Source of the DNA: Microlunatus kandeliicorticis
GTDB lineage: Bacteria > Actinomycetota > Actinomycetes > Propionibacteriales > Propionibacteriaceae
Length of the DNA: 64,000 nt
Direction of reading: 5' to 3'
Assembly: GCF_014137855.1 (NCBI RefSeq)
Contig: NZ_JACGWT010000003.1
Coordinates: 62,001 to 126,000, forward strand
The notes under the pieces are model-generated. The model ran no database searches, was not told where the DNA came from, and saw nothing but the letters and a program-made list of their open reading frames with translations. Shown in pieces: positions 50,191 through 59,174 of the stretch (its first letter is position 1; the number at the start of each line of letters is the position of its first letter). The position numbers were made by a program, and so were the translations under genes.

Positions 50191-50230
50191 CTCCACTGCG
50201 CTCCACTCTACTCCACTTCGCTCCACCAAG
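50191..50230 (-). promoter_or_regulatory. MraZ operator: four GTGGAG boxes with 10-bp period
   Basis: GTGGAG occurs on the minus strand exactly every 10 bp: as CTCCAC on the + strand starting at 50191, 50201, 50211 and 50221. The array lies 35-70 bp upstream of mraZ. MraZ in other bacteria binds such regularly spaced TGGGN- or GTGGA-type boxes on one DNA face. A TAGAGT hexamer (50205-50210) lies inside the array and could be the -10, so bound MraZ would block the polymerase. Confidence 0.85.
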
Positions 50231-50423
50231 CACCCTTTCGGCGCTCCCAATCGCCCCGCCGGACGGCGGTCGGCGCGAGCCGGGCGTCCGGCGGCGGTGC
50301 TGAAGAGTTCGGCAAGGTCGGGGGCCGGCCCGCTCGCGAGCCCGGCGGGGGCACGGGTGGGCCGCATAGCATGGCGAGCGACCGCGTGGCGATCAGGCAC
50401 GCGACCCGGCACCGAGGGGAACC

Positions 50424-51434
50424 GTGACGCTGAGCTACGACGCCACCACCGGGACGGACCGCGCGGAGCAGCGCGACGTCCCGCCGCTCTCCCTGGACGA
50501 CGTCGTCCGGGTCAGCGGCCAGGTCCGGACCGCGATCGAGCAGGTGATCGAGGGCAAGCGCGCCTCGATCGACCTGGCCCTGGCCGTGCTGCTGGCCGAG
50601 GGGCACCTGCTGGTCGAGGACGTCCCCGGGGTCGGCAAGACGATGCTGGCCAAGGCGCTGGGGCGCTCGATCGACTGCGCGGTGCGGCGGATCCAGTTCA
50701 CGCCCGACCTGCTGCCCTCCGACATCACCGGGGTGAGCATCTTCAACGCCGAGACCCGCGAGTTCGAGTTCAAGCCGGGCGGCGTCTTCGCCAACATCGT
50801 GGTGGGCGACGAGATCAACCGCGCCTCCCCCAAGACCCAGTCCGCGCTGCTCGAGTCGATGGAGGAGCGCCAGGTCAGCGTGGACGGCACCACCTACGCG
50901 CTGACGCCGCCGTTCATGGTGGTCGCCACCCAGAACCCGATCGAGATGGAGGGCACCTATCCCCTCCCCGAGGCGCAGCGGGACCGGTTCATGGCCCGGA
51001 TCGAGATGGGCTACCCGACGCCGACCTCCGAGCTCGACATGCTCGACACCCACGGGTCGGCCGACCCGCTGGCCGAGCTGCCGCCGGTCACCGACGGGGT
51101 GGTGGTCAGCGGACTGATCGAGGCGGTCAAGGCCGTCTACGTCGCCCCGGCGGTCAAGCAGTACCTGGTCGGCATCGTCAACGCCACCCGCAACTCCCGC
51201 GACCTCCGGCTCGGCGCCTCACCGCGAGCCACCCTGCAGCTGCTGCGGATCAGCCGGGCCTGGGCCGCGCTGGCCGGGCGCGACTACGTCAGCCCCGACG
51301 ACGTCGCCGAGCTGGCCGTCCAGGTGCTCGCCCACCGGGTGATCCCCTCGGCCGAGGCCCAGCTGGCCCGGCGGACGGCCCCGGACATCATCGCCCACCT
51401 GGTCCGGGCGGTCCCGCTGCCCGACCGGCGCTGA
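50424..51434 (+). CDS. MoxR-type AAA+ ATPase
   Basis: A 336-residue MoxR ATPase: Walker A VEDVPGVGKTMLAKAL, Walker B region NIVVGDEINRASPKTQSALLE, the sensor block MVVATQNPIEMEGTYPLPEAQRDRF and a C-terminal lid (GASPRATLQLLRISRAWAAL). MoxR proteins act as chaperones, usually with DUF58 and VWA proteins. It starts at GTG 50424 with GAGGGG upstream and heads the + strand operon with the DUF58 and transglutaminase genes, divergent from mraZ. Confidence 0.93.
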   Translation: MTLSYDATTGTDRAEQRDVPPLSLDDVVRVSGQVRTAIEQVIEGKRASIDLALAVLLAEGHLLVEDVPGVGKTMLAKALGRSIDCAVRRIQFTPDLLPSDITGVSIFNAETREFEFKPGGVFANIVVGDEINRASPKTQSALLESMEERQVSVDGTTYALTPPFMVVATQNPIEMEGTYPLPEAQRDRFMARIEMGYPTPTSELDMLDTHGSADPLAELPPVTDGVVVSGLIEAVKAVYVAPAVKQYLVGIVNATRNSRDLRLGASPRATLQLLRISRAWAALAGRDYVSPDDVAELAVQVLAHRVIPSAEAQLARRTAPDIIAHLVRAVPLPDRR

Positions 51435-51445
51435 CGGGCGCCCCG

Positions 51446-52735
51446 GTGGGGAGGTTCTGGCGGCTGCTGACCCCGCGCGGCCGGGTGTTCCTGGTGCTCG
51501 GGCTCGGGGTGGTGGTCGGCGCGATGCTCGCCGGTCAGCGCGACGTGATGCGGCTCGGTCTGCTGCTGGCGGCACTCCCGGTGGTCGCCCTCGTGCTGGT
51601 GGCGGTGGCGCGGCTTCGGCTCTCCTGCGAGCGCTCGGTCGAGCCCGACCAGGTGCAGCTCGGCTCGGCCATGCACGGCCGGATCGTCCTCGGTCAGGAG
51701 GGCCGGCTGCCCGCCGGTCTGGTGCTGATGGAGGACCAGGTGCCGCACGAGCTCGGGACCGCACCCCGGTTCTGCGTCGACAAACCGGGTCAGGCCTGGC
51801 AGCGCGAGGTCGAGTACCCGCTGCTCGGCCGGGTCCGCGGCCGGTTCCACACCGGTCCGCTGACCGTCCGCACCGCCGACCCGTTCAAGCTGGTCCAGCT
51901 CGACCGCCGGTTCGTGGCCACCTCCGAGGTGCTGGTCACCCCGCAGATCGTCCCGCTGGCCAGCCTGCGCGGCGCCGGCGGCGTCGGCAGCGCCGGTGAC
52001 GCCCAGCCGCACCGGATCGGTGTGGTCGGCCAGGACGACGTGCTGGTCCGCGAGTACCGCCAGGGCGACGACGTCCGCCGGGTGCACTGGCGGACGACCG
52101 CCCGCCGCGGCGAGCTGATGGTCCGGCGCGAGGAGCAGGCCTGGGACCCGAGCGTCAGCATCGTCCTCGACTCCCGCACCGGTGCGCACGCCGGCGAGGG
52201 CATCTGGTCGTCGTTCGAGTGGTCGGTCTCGGCGGCCTGCTCGATCGCGCTGCACTTCATCGACGCCGGCTTCGGAGTGGAGATCTTCGAGGCGGGCGGG
52301 TCGTTGCGGATTGCCACCACCGCCGGTCAGCCGGCGGTCGCCCGGCAGGCCGTGGTCAGCCGGCTCACCGACCTGCGGTCGCGGTCGACCCGCACCCTGC
52401 AGTACGCGGTCAACGCGGCCACGCTCGAGCGGTCGGGTCAGCTGGTGGTGGCGATCTGCGGCCGGTTGACCGTCGAGGACGCCGAGGGGCTCCGCCGGCT
52501 GCGCCGGAACCGGGCCCAGGGCATGGCCCTGCTGCTCGACGTGGACAGCTTCCGCGACGGGCCCGGTGGCCAGGGACAGGAGGGCGGGGCGCAGCTCGGG
52601 TGGCCCGGTGCCGCGCCCGGGGTGGCCGAGGACCTGCTCCGCGACGACGGCTGGAAGGTCGTCCCGGTGCGCTCCGGCCTCGGGGTGGCCGACGCCTGGG
52701 CGGCGTTCGACTCGGCCGCGGCGGGTGCCCGGTGA
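51446..52735 (+). CDS. DUF58 domain-containing membrane protein
   Basis: A ~429-residue protein with two N-terminal membrane helices (VFLVLGLGVVVGAML and LGLLLAALPVVALVLV), an external beta region (RFHTGPLTVRTADPFKLVQL) and the DUF58 signature VREYRQGDDVRRVHWRTTARRG (split here only by length), followed by a VWA-like fold. It is the usual partner of MoxR. GTG 51446 is the likely start, 11 bp after moxR, though its ribosome site is poor. Confidence 0.9.
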   Translation: MGRFWRLLTPRGRVFLVLGLGVVVGAMLAGQRDVMRLGLLLAALPVVALVLVAVARLRLSCERSVEPDQVQLGSAMHGRIVLGQEGRLPAGLVLMEDQVPHELGTAPRFCVDKPGQAWQREVEYPLLGRVRGRFHTGPLTVRTADPFKLVQLDRRFVATSEVLVTPQIVPLASLRGAGGVGSAGDAQPHRIGVVGQDDVLVREYRQGDDVRRVHWRTTARRGELMVRREEQAWDPSVSIVLDSRTGAHAGEGIWSSFEWSVSAACSIALHFIDAGFGVEIFEAGGSLRIATTAGQPAVARQAVVSRLTDLRSRSTRTLQYAVNAATLERSGQLVVAICGRLTVEDAEGLRRLRRNRAQGMALLLDVDSFRDGPGGQGQEGGAQLGWPGAAPGVAEDLLRDDGWKVVPVRSGLGVADAWAAFDSAAAGAR

Positions 52736-52766
52736 CCGGCGGACACGACCAGGACGGAGGGACCCG

Positions 52767-55013
52767 GTGAAGGACACCGACCGGAGCGCGCTGGCGGTGG
52801 CCATCGCGATGGTGCTGGCCTCGTTCGTCCTGCACCCGCTCACCCAGGACTCCAGCTACCTCGGACTCAGCTGGGTGCTGATCGTGCTGCTCGGGGTGGT
52901 CAGCGTGGTGCTCCGCCGGCTGCACGCGAACTCGGCGGTGGTCTTCGGCGCCCAGCTCGGGGTGTGGGCGGTGGCCACCCTGGTGATCGCCGCGCAGCTG
53001 CCCGCGGTCCGCAGCGAGACCGGGCTGTTCGACCACGTCGGCGCGCTGTTCGGCTCGGCGGTCGGGCACATGCAGACCCAGTCGGCACCGATGACGCCCA
53101 ACGACGGCGTCAAGCTGCTCTTCGTCAGCTGCCTCGCGCTGATCGCGGTGCTGACCGACCTGCTGGTGCTCGGGCTGCGCCGGCCGGCCCTCGGGCTGGC
53201 CCCGACCGCCACCGTCTTCCTGATCCCGGCGCTCGGGCTCGGCCAGGACACCGGGATCGGGCCGTTCCTGCTGATCGGCTTCGGCTACCTGGCGGTCCTG
53301 ATCGCCGAGGGCCTGAACGCCAATGCCCGGTGGACGCGCGGCCTGAGCCGCGACTCGGCCGACGAGCACGGCACCGCCGACCCGGTGGTCTGGCGGGCCG
53401 CGGCCTACATCGGGCTGCCCGCGCTGGTGCTGGTGACCGTCCTCGGGATGCTGCTGCCGACGATCTCGCTCGGCGGTTTCGGCTTCGGCAACGGGCCGGG
53501 CAACGGCGGCGGGCCGATCCAGCTCGCCGACCCGACCCTCGACCTGAAGCGCAACCTGACCGAGCCGCGGAACCGGCCGGTGCTGGAGTACCGGACCGAC
53601 AACAACGACCCGCTCTATCTGCGACTGGCCTCGCTGCCGGCGTTCAGCCGGGCCGGCTGGACCAACGCGCAGACCCCGCTGCAGCAGGGGCCGGACTTCC
53701 CCGCGGTGCCCGGCATGGCCGACACCGACACGCGTCAGCGGAGCACCCGCATCACGGTCACCGACTTCGCCTCGGAGTACCTGCCGATGCCCTACGCACC
53801 GCGCAGCGTCGACGTCCAGGGCAGCTGGGGCATCGACCCGAACTCGCTGGTGATGGTCTCGTCGAACCGGAACCCGCGGGCCCGGGCCGACGCGAGCAAC
53901 GGGCTGACGTACACGGTGCAGAGCGTGGACATCGACCCGACGGCGGCCGACCTGGCGGCGTCCGGGGTCGGCACCCCGGTGGACTCGGAGACCACGCTCG
54001 CGGTGCCGAGCGACCTGCCACCGCGGATCACCGAGCTCGCCAAGCGGATCACCGCCTCCGGTGACACCGCCTCGGCCAAGGCCGCGCTGCTCCAGGCGTA
54101 CTTCCGCAGCACGAAGAACTTCACCTACAGCACCGCCCCGCAGCCGGGCAGCGGCTACCAGGCGCTGACCAACTTCCTGTTCGAGGACAAGAAGGGCTAC
54201 TGCGAACAGTTCGCCGCCTCGATGGCGCTGATGGCCCGGATCGTCGGGATCCCGAGCCGGGTGGCGGTGGGCTTCCTGCCCGGCGAGCGCGACGGCGACC
54301 ACTGGACGGTGTCGGTCAAGGACATGCACGCCTGGCCCGAGCTCTACTTCAGCGGGTACGGCTGGGTCCGCTACGAGCCGACCCCGAGCTCGGTGACCGG
54401 CACCGCGCCGGCCTGGTCCGTCCGCGGCACCACCCCCAGCCAGAGCGAGTCGGACAGCGAGCCGTCGACCCGGGCCACCACCCGCTCGCAGCCCAGCGCC
54501 CCGGCGTCCAACCGGGCCAACGAGCAGCAGACCGCGCCGGTCACCCAGGCGCCGACCCACCCGCTGCGGAACGTGCTGATCGGCCTGGCCGTGTTGGTCG
54601 GGCTGGCCGTCCTGGCCGCGCCGGCCTCGATCCGGATCCGCCGACGCGGCCACCGGTTCGACCGGGACCGGGAGCCGTCGGAGCAGGTCGAGGGTGCCTG
54701 GTCGGAGGTGCGTGACACGGTGATCGACTACGGCGGCAGCTGGCCGTCCGGGTCGCCGCGGACCATCGGCGCCCAGGTCGGTGACCGGCTCGAGCCGTCG
54801 GAGTCGGAGGCGATGGGGCGGCTCGCCGTCCTGGTCGAACGCTCCCGCTATGCCCAGACCTTCGACGACGACCTCGACCGGGAGCTCTCCGCGATGACCA
54901 GCGAGATCCGACGAGGACTGGCCGAACCCCAGCCCTGGCACCGGCGTATGGCCGCCCTGCTGGTCCCACGTTCGGTGTTCCGCGGGCTGCTCCGGTTCCG
55001 CCGGCGCACCTGA
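52767..55013 (+). CDS. TgpA-type transglutaminase-like membrane protein
   Basis: A 748-residue protein. An N-terminal TgpA membrane domain (~6 helices, residues 1-225) is followed by an extracytoplasmic transglutaminase-like domain with catalytic C479 in KKGYCEQFAAS and H521 in DMHAWPEL; the third residue is Glu rather than Asp in VRYEPTP, as in many TgpA proteins. A Ser/Pro/Gln-rich linker, one further membrane helix and a basic cytoplasmic tail close it. The start is GTG 52767 with GGAGG six bases upstream. It forms a conserved trio with MoxR and DUF58; the substrate is unknown. Confidence 0.92.
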   Translation: MKDTDRSALAVAIAMVLASFVLHPLTQDSSYLGLSWVLIVLLGVVSVVLRRLHANSAVVFGAQLGVWAVATLVIAAQLPAVRSETGLFDHVGALFGSAVGHMQTQSAPMTPNDGVKLLFVSCLALIAVLTDLLVLGLRRPALGLAPTATVFLIPALGLGQDTGIGPFLLIGFGYLAVLIAEGLNANARWTRGLSRDSADEHGTADPVVWRAAAYIGLPALVLVTVLGMLLPTISLGGFGFGNGPGNGGGPIQLADPTLDLKRNLTEPRNRPVLEYRTDNNDPLYLRLASLPAFSRAGWTNAQTPLQQGPDFPAVPGMADTDTRQRSTRITVTDFASEYLPMPYAPRSVDVQGSWGIDPNSLVMVSSNRNPRARADASNGLTYTVQSVDIDPTAADLAASGVGTPVDSETTLAVPSDLPPRITELAKRITASGDTASAKAALLQAYFRSTKNFTYSTAPQPGSGYQALTNFLFEDKKGYCEQFAASMALMARIVGIPSRVAVGFLPGERDGDHWTVSVKDMHAWPELYFSGYGWVRYEPTPSSVTGTAPAWSVRGTTPSQSESDSEPSTRATTRSQPSAPASNRANEQQTAPVTQAPTHPLRNVLIGLAVLVGLAVLAAPASIRIRRRGHRFDRDREPSEQVEGAWSEVRDTVIDYGGSWPSGSPRTIGAQVGDRLEPSESEAMGRLAVLVERSRYAQTFDDDLDRELSAMTSEIRRGLAEPQPWHRRMAALLVPRSVFRGLLRFRRRT

Positions 55014-55028
55014 GCCCGGCCCCCGCGC

Positions 55029-55354
55029 CCTTCGACAGGCTCAGGGCACCGTGGTCGAGAGACGCGCCCTGAGCCTGTCGAAGCGCTCGCGCAGCCGAAT
55101 CCCACTCCCTTCGACAGGCTCAGGGCACCGTGGTCGAGAGACGCGCGCTGAGCCTGTCGAAGCGCGCCCGCAGTCGACTCCCCCGCCCTTCGACAGGCTC
55201 AGGGCACGGGGATGGGGCTCAGGGCGCCGTGGTCGAGAGACGCGCGCTGAGCCTGTCGAAGCGCGCCCGCGCAGCCGAATCCCACGCCCTTCGACAGGCT
55301 CAGGGCACCGTGGTGGCGTTCGCAGCGAACGCGCGCTGAGCTTGTCGAAGCGCT
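55029..55354. repeat. Cluster of inverted TTCGACAGGCTCAG repeats forming hairpins
   Basis: Four units of CTTCGACAGGCTCAGGGC are each followed, after a spacer such as ACCGTGGTCGAGAGAC, by the reverse complement CTGAGCCTGTCGAAGCG. Each unit can fold into an 18-bp or shorter stem. They fill most of the 405-bp gap between the convergent transglutaminase and DUF3040 genes and could end both transcripts. No gene is seen in the gap. Confidence 0.9.
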
Positions 55355-55418
55355 CGCGCGCAGAAACGACGAAGCGCGCGGCCGGAAGCCGCGCGCTGGC
55401 GTCGAAGAGTGAGATCGG

Positions 55419-55844
55419 TCAGAAGCCGGATTCGTCCCGGCGGCGCTTCCAGCGCTCTTCCATCTTGTCCATGAAGCCCTGGCCGGAGGTGCCGGTCGAG
55501 GAGCCCTGGGGCTTCGGGCGGTCGTTGGACCGGCCCGGGACGGTCTGCGCGCCGGTCACGTGCTGCCAGGCGTAGATCGCGGTCACCGCGGCGGCGACCA
55601 TGACCACGAAGCCGACGACGCTGACCAGGATGCCGACGACCGGGTGGTTGGACATCCCCACCGCCATCCCGCCGACCAGCATGCCGAGACCCAAGAAGAA
55701 GCCGACGCCGGCGATGGCTGCACGCCGTCGGTGCACCCGTCGGGTCCCCTTGCCGCTCAGCGTGTGAACGAGCTTCGGGTCCTCGGCCGCGAGCGCCGCC
55801 TCCATCTGCTGGAGCAGTCGCTCTTCGTCTTCTGAGAGGGCCAC
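55419..55844 (-). CDS. DUF3040 domain-containing membrane protein
   Basis: A 141-residue protein: a cytoplasmic start (VALSEDEERLLQQMEAALAAEDPK) typical of DUF3040, two membrane helices, and a Gly/Ser/Lys-rich tail ending FMDKMEERWKRRRDESGF. GTG 55844 has GGGAGG seven bases upstream and aligns with the family start; a longer reading from 55874 does not. Similar genes lie near mraZ in Mycobacterium (Rv2169c). Function is unknown. Confidence 0.87.
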   Translation of the reverse strand: MALSEDEERLLQQMEAALAAEDPKLVHTLSGKGTRRVHRRRAAIAGVGFFLGLGMLVGGMAVGMSNHPVVGILVSVVGFVVMVAAAVTAIYAWQHVTGAQTVPGRSNDRPKPQGSSTGTSGQGFMDKMEERWKRRRDESGF

Positions 55845-56112
55845 GGGCCACCTCCCACGCGTCTCGTCGGTCACCGCGGTCGACGGATCCTCCGGAGCCT
55901 GGACGGGACCGGCGGGTTCGACTGCAGACCACCGGTGCCGGTGGTCATTCGTCAGTCTAGGCGCGCCCTGGGTCCAGCGAAACCCATCGGCCCTTTATCT
56001 CGCCGCGGCCGTCGACCCGGGGTTCAGCCTGCTCACACGCTGGCCCCGTCCTCGACGCTGTCGCGCCTCGTCGGGGCTCTGTACTGGGCTCTGCTCGGGG
56101 CTCTGTCCGGGC

Positions 56113-57309
56113 TCACTCGGGGGCTGCGAACGGGCTCAGCCGACGTCCGGTGCCGGCCAACGCGGCCCGTTGCACCGCGCCGGGCCCGAACCGGGCGACC
56201 GCCGCGTCGACCGCCTGCTCGGCCTCCCGCCAGCCGTGTTCGGGGTCGGTGAGGAACGGCTGCCGGCTGGTCCGGTCGGCCTCGACCACGTTCTCGACCC
56301 GGACGCCCACCCGACGGATCCGGGCCTTCGGCACCTGGAGGGCGCGATAGAGCCGGACGGCCTCGGCGTGGATCTCGGTGGTGACGTCGGTGGGCGTGGT
56401 CAGCGTGGCCGACCGGGTGATCGCGCGGAAGTCGGCGAACCGGATCCCGAGCGTGACCGTCCGGCCGAGCAACCCGGCCTTGCGGAGCCGTCGCGCGGTC
56501 CGGGCGGCCATCCGCAGCAGCTCGCGCTCGACCACGGCGGGGTCGTCGGTGTCGGCGCCGAGCGTCTCCTGCGACCCGACGCTGCGTTCGCGTGGGCCGG
56601 TCACCACCCGGCGGCCGTCGCGCCCCCAGGCCAGGTGCTGGAGATAGATGCCCTGGTGCGGCCCGAAGGTGTTCCGCAGCGCGTCGCGCGGGGCGTGCGC
56701 GAGGTCACCGACCGTGAACAGCCCCAGCCGGTGCAGCTTCTCGGCGGTCGGCTCGCCCACCCCCCACATGTCCTCGACCGGGCGCGGGTGCAGGAAGGCC
56801 GTGACCTGGTCGGGCGGCACCTCGACCAGTCCGTCCGGCTTGGCGGCGCGCGAGGCCACCTTGGCCACGAACTTGGTCGGGCCGATCCCGACCGAGCAGG
56901 TGATCTGCTGCTCGTCGGCCACCGTCGCCCGCAGCCACTCGCCGATCTGGGCCGGCGGCCCGAGACGGCGGATCGCTCCGGTCAGGTCGAGGTAGGCCTC
57001 GTCGATCGAGGCCACCTCGACGGTCTCGGTCAACGTCTCGAAGATGGCGGCGATCGCCTTGGACACGGTGGTGTAGGCGTCGAAGTCGGGGTGCAGCACC
57101 ACCGCGTTCGGCACCAGCCGCATGGCCCGCGCCATCGGCATGCCCGAGGTCACACCGAACCGCCGGGCCGGGTAGGTCGCCGACAGCACCACCCCGCGCC
57201 CCTGCCCGCCGACCAGCACGGGGGCGTCCCGCAGATCGGGCCGACGGCGCAGCTCGACCGAGGCGTAGAACGCGTCCATGTCGACGTGCATGATCACCGG
57301 GGCGCTCAT
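56113..57309 (-). CDS. dinB: DNA polymerase IV (DinB), Y-family translesion polymerase
   Basis: A 398-residue Y-family polymerase. Catalytic acids are D10 in HVDMDAFYASVE and D103/E104 in ASIDEAYLDLT; the helix-hairpin-helix thumb is MWGVGEPTAEKLHRLG, and a little-finger domain follows. It copies past lesions with low fidelity. It is third in a minus-strand series after the HEPN and methyltransferase genes, 76 bp after the methyltransferase stop. The far-upstream promoter carries both PafBC-like and LexA signals. Confidence 0.96.
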   Translation of the reverse strand: MSAPVIMHVDMDAFYASVELRRRPDLRDAPVLVGGQGRGVVLSATYPARRFGVTSGMPMARAMRLVPNAVVLHPDFDAYTTVSKAIAAIFETLTETVEVASIDEAYLDLTGAIRRLGPPAQIGEWLRATVADEQQITCSVGIGPTKFVAKVASRAAKPDGLVEVPPDQVTAFLHPRPVEDMWGVGEPTAEKLHRLGLFTVGDLAHAPRDALRNTFGPHQGIYLQHLAWGRDGRRVVTGPRERSVGSQETLGADTDDPAVVERELLRMAARTARRLRKAGLLGRTVTLGIRFADFRAITRSATLTTPTDVTTEIHAEAVRLYRALQVPKARIRRVGVRVENVVEADRTSRQPFLTDPEHGWREAEQAVDAAVARFGPGAVQRAALAGTGRRLSPFAAPE

Positions 57310-57385
57310 GACCGGTCGTCCGCCGGCCGTGACGACGACCGCTCGGGTCGTTGGGGTCGTCCGGCCGGCCGGTGCGCGGACGGGC

Positions 57386-58165
57386 TCAGCCGGCCAGCTC
57401 GGCGAAGACGTGCACCGCCGGCGCCAGCGCCCGGAAGGCCGGGTCGGTGCTCAGCGCCCGTTCCAGCGTGGCCAGCTCCTCGTGCGCCGCTGCGTCGGAC
57501 TCGACCAGCGCCTCGGGGACGTAACCCGCGACCGCCCCGACGCCCTCGGAGGACACGATCCGGAAGCCCGCCTCGACCACCAGCTCCTCGACCTGCTCGA
57601 GGTCGAAGCGTCGCCGGTCCTGCCAGGTCCGCAACGCCGAACCGAGGTGGCCGGCCAGCGCCTGCCCGAGCACCACCGAGCGTCGCAGCCCGACCACCAG
57701 GCTCAGCGCACCCCGGGGTCGGAGGGCGGCCGCCACCGCGGTCAGCGCCTGCTCCGGGTCGTCGACCACCTCGAGCACCCGGTGGCAGACCACCACGTCG
57801 GCCGCGCCGGCCCCGACCAGCTCGACCAGCTCGCTCGCGTCGCCCTGGACTCCCCGGATCGACCCGGTCGCCCCGGCTCCGGCACCCCGGGCCCACTCCG
57901 TCGCCCGGCGCTCCAGCGAGGCGAGCGCGTCGAGGTTCGGGTCGATCACGGTCAGCGCATGGCCCTGGTCGGCCAGCTGCGAGGCGAAGGTGCCGGTGCC
58001 GCCGCCGAGGTCGATCACCCGGCAGGGCAGTTCCGGACGGGTCCGGGCGGTCCAGGCCGCGAGCTCCTCGGTCAGCCGCTCCATCAGCACGGTGTCGGCC
58101 ACCGGACGGCGCCGACCTGCTGACCCGCGCCGCGAGCCCGGCGCTCCGGCTGCTGGCTGGATCAC
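57386..58165 (-). CDS. Class I SAM-dependent methyltransferase
   Basis: A 259-residue methyltransferase: SAM motif I VIDLGGGTGTFASQLA, motif II acidic residue in LTVIDPNLDAL, and motif IV region ADVVVCHRVLEVVDDPEQAL. The substrate is unknown. GTG 58165 has GGGAG about eight bases upstream; a GTG at 58102 is the alternative. A TAGGCT hexamer near 58246-58251 may give it a promoter of its own, in addition to read-through from the HEPN gene. Its position between HEPN and dinB genes suggests a nucleic-acid or stress role, which is inference. Confidence 0.88.
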   Translation of the reverse strand: MIQPAAGAPGSRRGSAGRRRPVADTVLMERLTEELAAWTARTRPELPCRVIDLGGGTGTFASQLADQGHALTVIDPNLDALASLERRATEWARGAGAGATGSIRGVQGDASELVELVGAGAADVVVCHRVLEVVDDPEQALTAVAAALRPRGALSLVVGLRRSVVLGQALAGHLGSALRTWQDRRRFDLEQVEELVVEAGFRIVSSEGVGAVAGYVPEALVESDAAAHEELATLERALSTDPAFRALAPAVHVFAELAG

Positions 58166-58329
58166 TCGCGGTCTCCCGTCGGCTCCGGCCGCGCTCCCGG
58201 CGGCCGGCTCCGACGGCGTCCGGACCGGCGTGCGGCTCCGGGCGCCAGCCTAGCCACGGCGGGACCGGGTCCGGCCGTCGACGCGTCCGCGGCCCGCCGC
58301 GCCGGCCCACGGCGGGTTCGGCGGTGGCG

Positions 58330-58878
58330 TCAGCGGTGGCCACGACCCACGCCCGGAAGGACCACCGAGAGCGCCGAGGTCGGGGAGGACGTGGCGGACC
58401 AGGAGGTCGACGGCGGCGGCGAGACCGGACCGAGCCGTTCGACCATGGCCTCGGCCAGGGTGCAGAACGAGGAGGCGTCCCGGGCCAGGTCGTCCGCCTC
58501 GCGGGCGGTCACCCGGGAGCGGTCCCCCTGCTCGACGGCCAGCCGCCGCGGCTGGAGGGCCGCGAAGTAGGCGGCCCAGCCGGTCAGCTCCGGTGCGGCC
58601 GCCGCCAGCAACGACCAGACGTCCCGCGGCGCGGCGACCGACGGACCGGCGCTCCCGCGGCCGGCGACCTCCGGTCGGCGACGGAGCGGACGCACCGAGA
58701 GCACCACCGCCGCGACCCGCATCGCCGCGCGGTGCGCCAGCACGTACCGGGTGTCGGTCTCGGGGGTCAGCAGCGCGACATCGGCGGCCACCCGGGCGCG
58801 GCGCAGGTCCGCGTCGAGCCGTGCCTCGGGGGCCTCCGTGCGGCCGCCGGTCGGGGTCAGGCTGTCCAGCACGGTCAC
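58330..58878 (-). CDS. SAV_6107-family HEPN domain protein
   Basis: A 182-residue all-helical protein resembling the SAV_6107 HEPN family: RARVAADVALLTPETDTRYVLAHRAAMR-type start (R44 and H49 fit an R-x4-H spacing), then DVWSLLAAAAPELTGWAAYFA and VTAREADDLARDASSF. HEPN domains are often RNases or nucleotide-binding partners; activity here is not proven and this R-x4-H is not at the usual C-terminal site. GTG 58878 has AGGAGG five bases upstream and overlaps the stop of an upstream 90-codon frame by 4 bp. Confidence 0.82.
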   Translation of the reverse strand: MTVLDSLTPTGGRTEAPEARLDADLRRARVAADVALLTPETDTRYVLAHRAAMRVAAVVLSVRPLRRRPEVAGRGSAGPSVAAPRDVWSLLAAAAPELTGWAAYFAALQPRRLAVEQGDRSRVTAREADDLARDASSFCTLAEAMVERLGPVSPPPSTSWSATSSPTSALSVVLPGVGRGHR

Positions 58879-59127
58879 GGTGCCTCCTGGTCGCTCTCCG
58901 GTCTCGGTGTTCGCGACGGCGACCGCCGGTCCGCTGCCCTTGGCCACCCGGTGCGGCGCAGCGCACAGGGCGCCGCTGACCGGCGGAGGACGTGGGAAGG
59001 CCGACCGGCGACCCCGGGCGGACGGGGGTCGAGTCCGTCCCGCCCGGGGTACCGCCGTGTGCGCAGGCCGCGAACGCTGCGCCTCGTCGGGGTGCCGGCG
59101 CGACCGATCTTCCCCAAGTCAGCCGTT
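58879..59127 (-). other. Leader region before the HEPN gene with an uncertain 90-codon frame
   Basis: An open frame on the minus strand runs from GTG 59147 to a stop at 58875 that overlaps the HEPN start as GTGA. Its product is Arg/Pro-rich with no recognisable domain, and by hand count only ~80% of codons end in G or C, below neighbouring genes. I see no other gene here. It may be plain untranslated leader or a translated leader peptide. Confidence 0.3.
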
Positions 59128-59143
59128 TCGAACACCCGTTCGA
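59128..59143. promoter_or_regulatory. LexA binding site (SOS box)
   Basis: TCGAAC-ACCC-GTTCGA is a perfect 6-4-6 palindrome matching the actinobacterial/Gram-positive LexA consensus TCGAACN4GTTCGA. It lies 9 bp downstream of a TAGATT -10 hexamer reading toward the HEPN-methyltransferase-dinB genes, a position where LexA would block transcription. Confidence 0.85.
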
Positions 59144-59152
59144 ACACCGATC

Positions 59153-59174
59153 AATCTACACGCGGCCTCCGACA
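59153..59174 (-). promoter_or_regulatory. PafBC-like damage promoter upstream of the HEPN-dinB group
   Basis: Minus strand TGTCGGAG (59167-59174), 8-nt spacer, TAGATT (59153-59158): the same architecture as the uvrA and uvrB promoters with TG changed to AG at the end of the first block. A TTGACG at 59178-59183 is a possible -35 but would need a 19-bp spacer. Confidence 0.6.

Noticed and set aside
55014-55418. Short + strand frames in the hairpin cluster (ALSLSKR-type products)
   Set aside because: They are translations of the inverted repeats and have no independent support.
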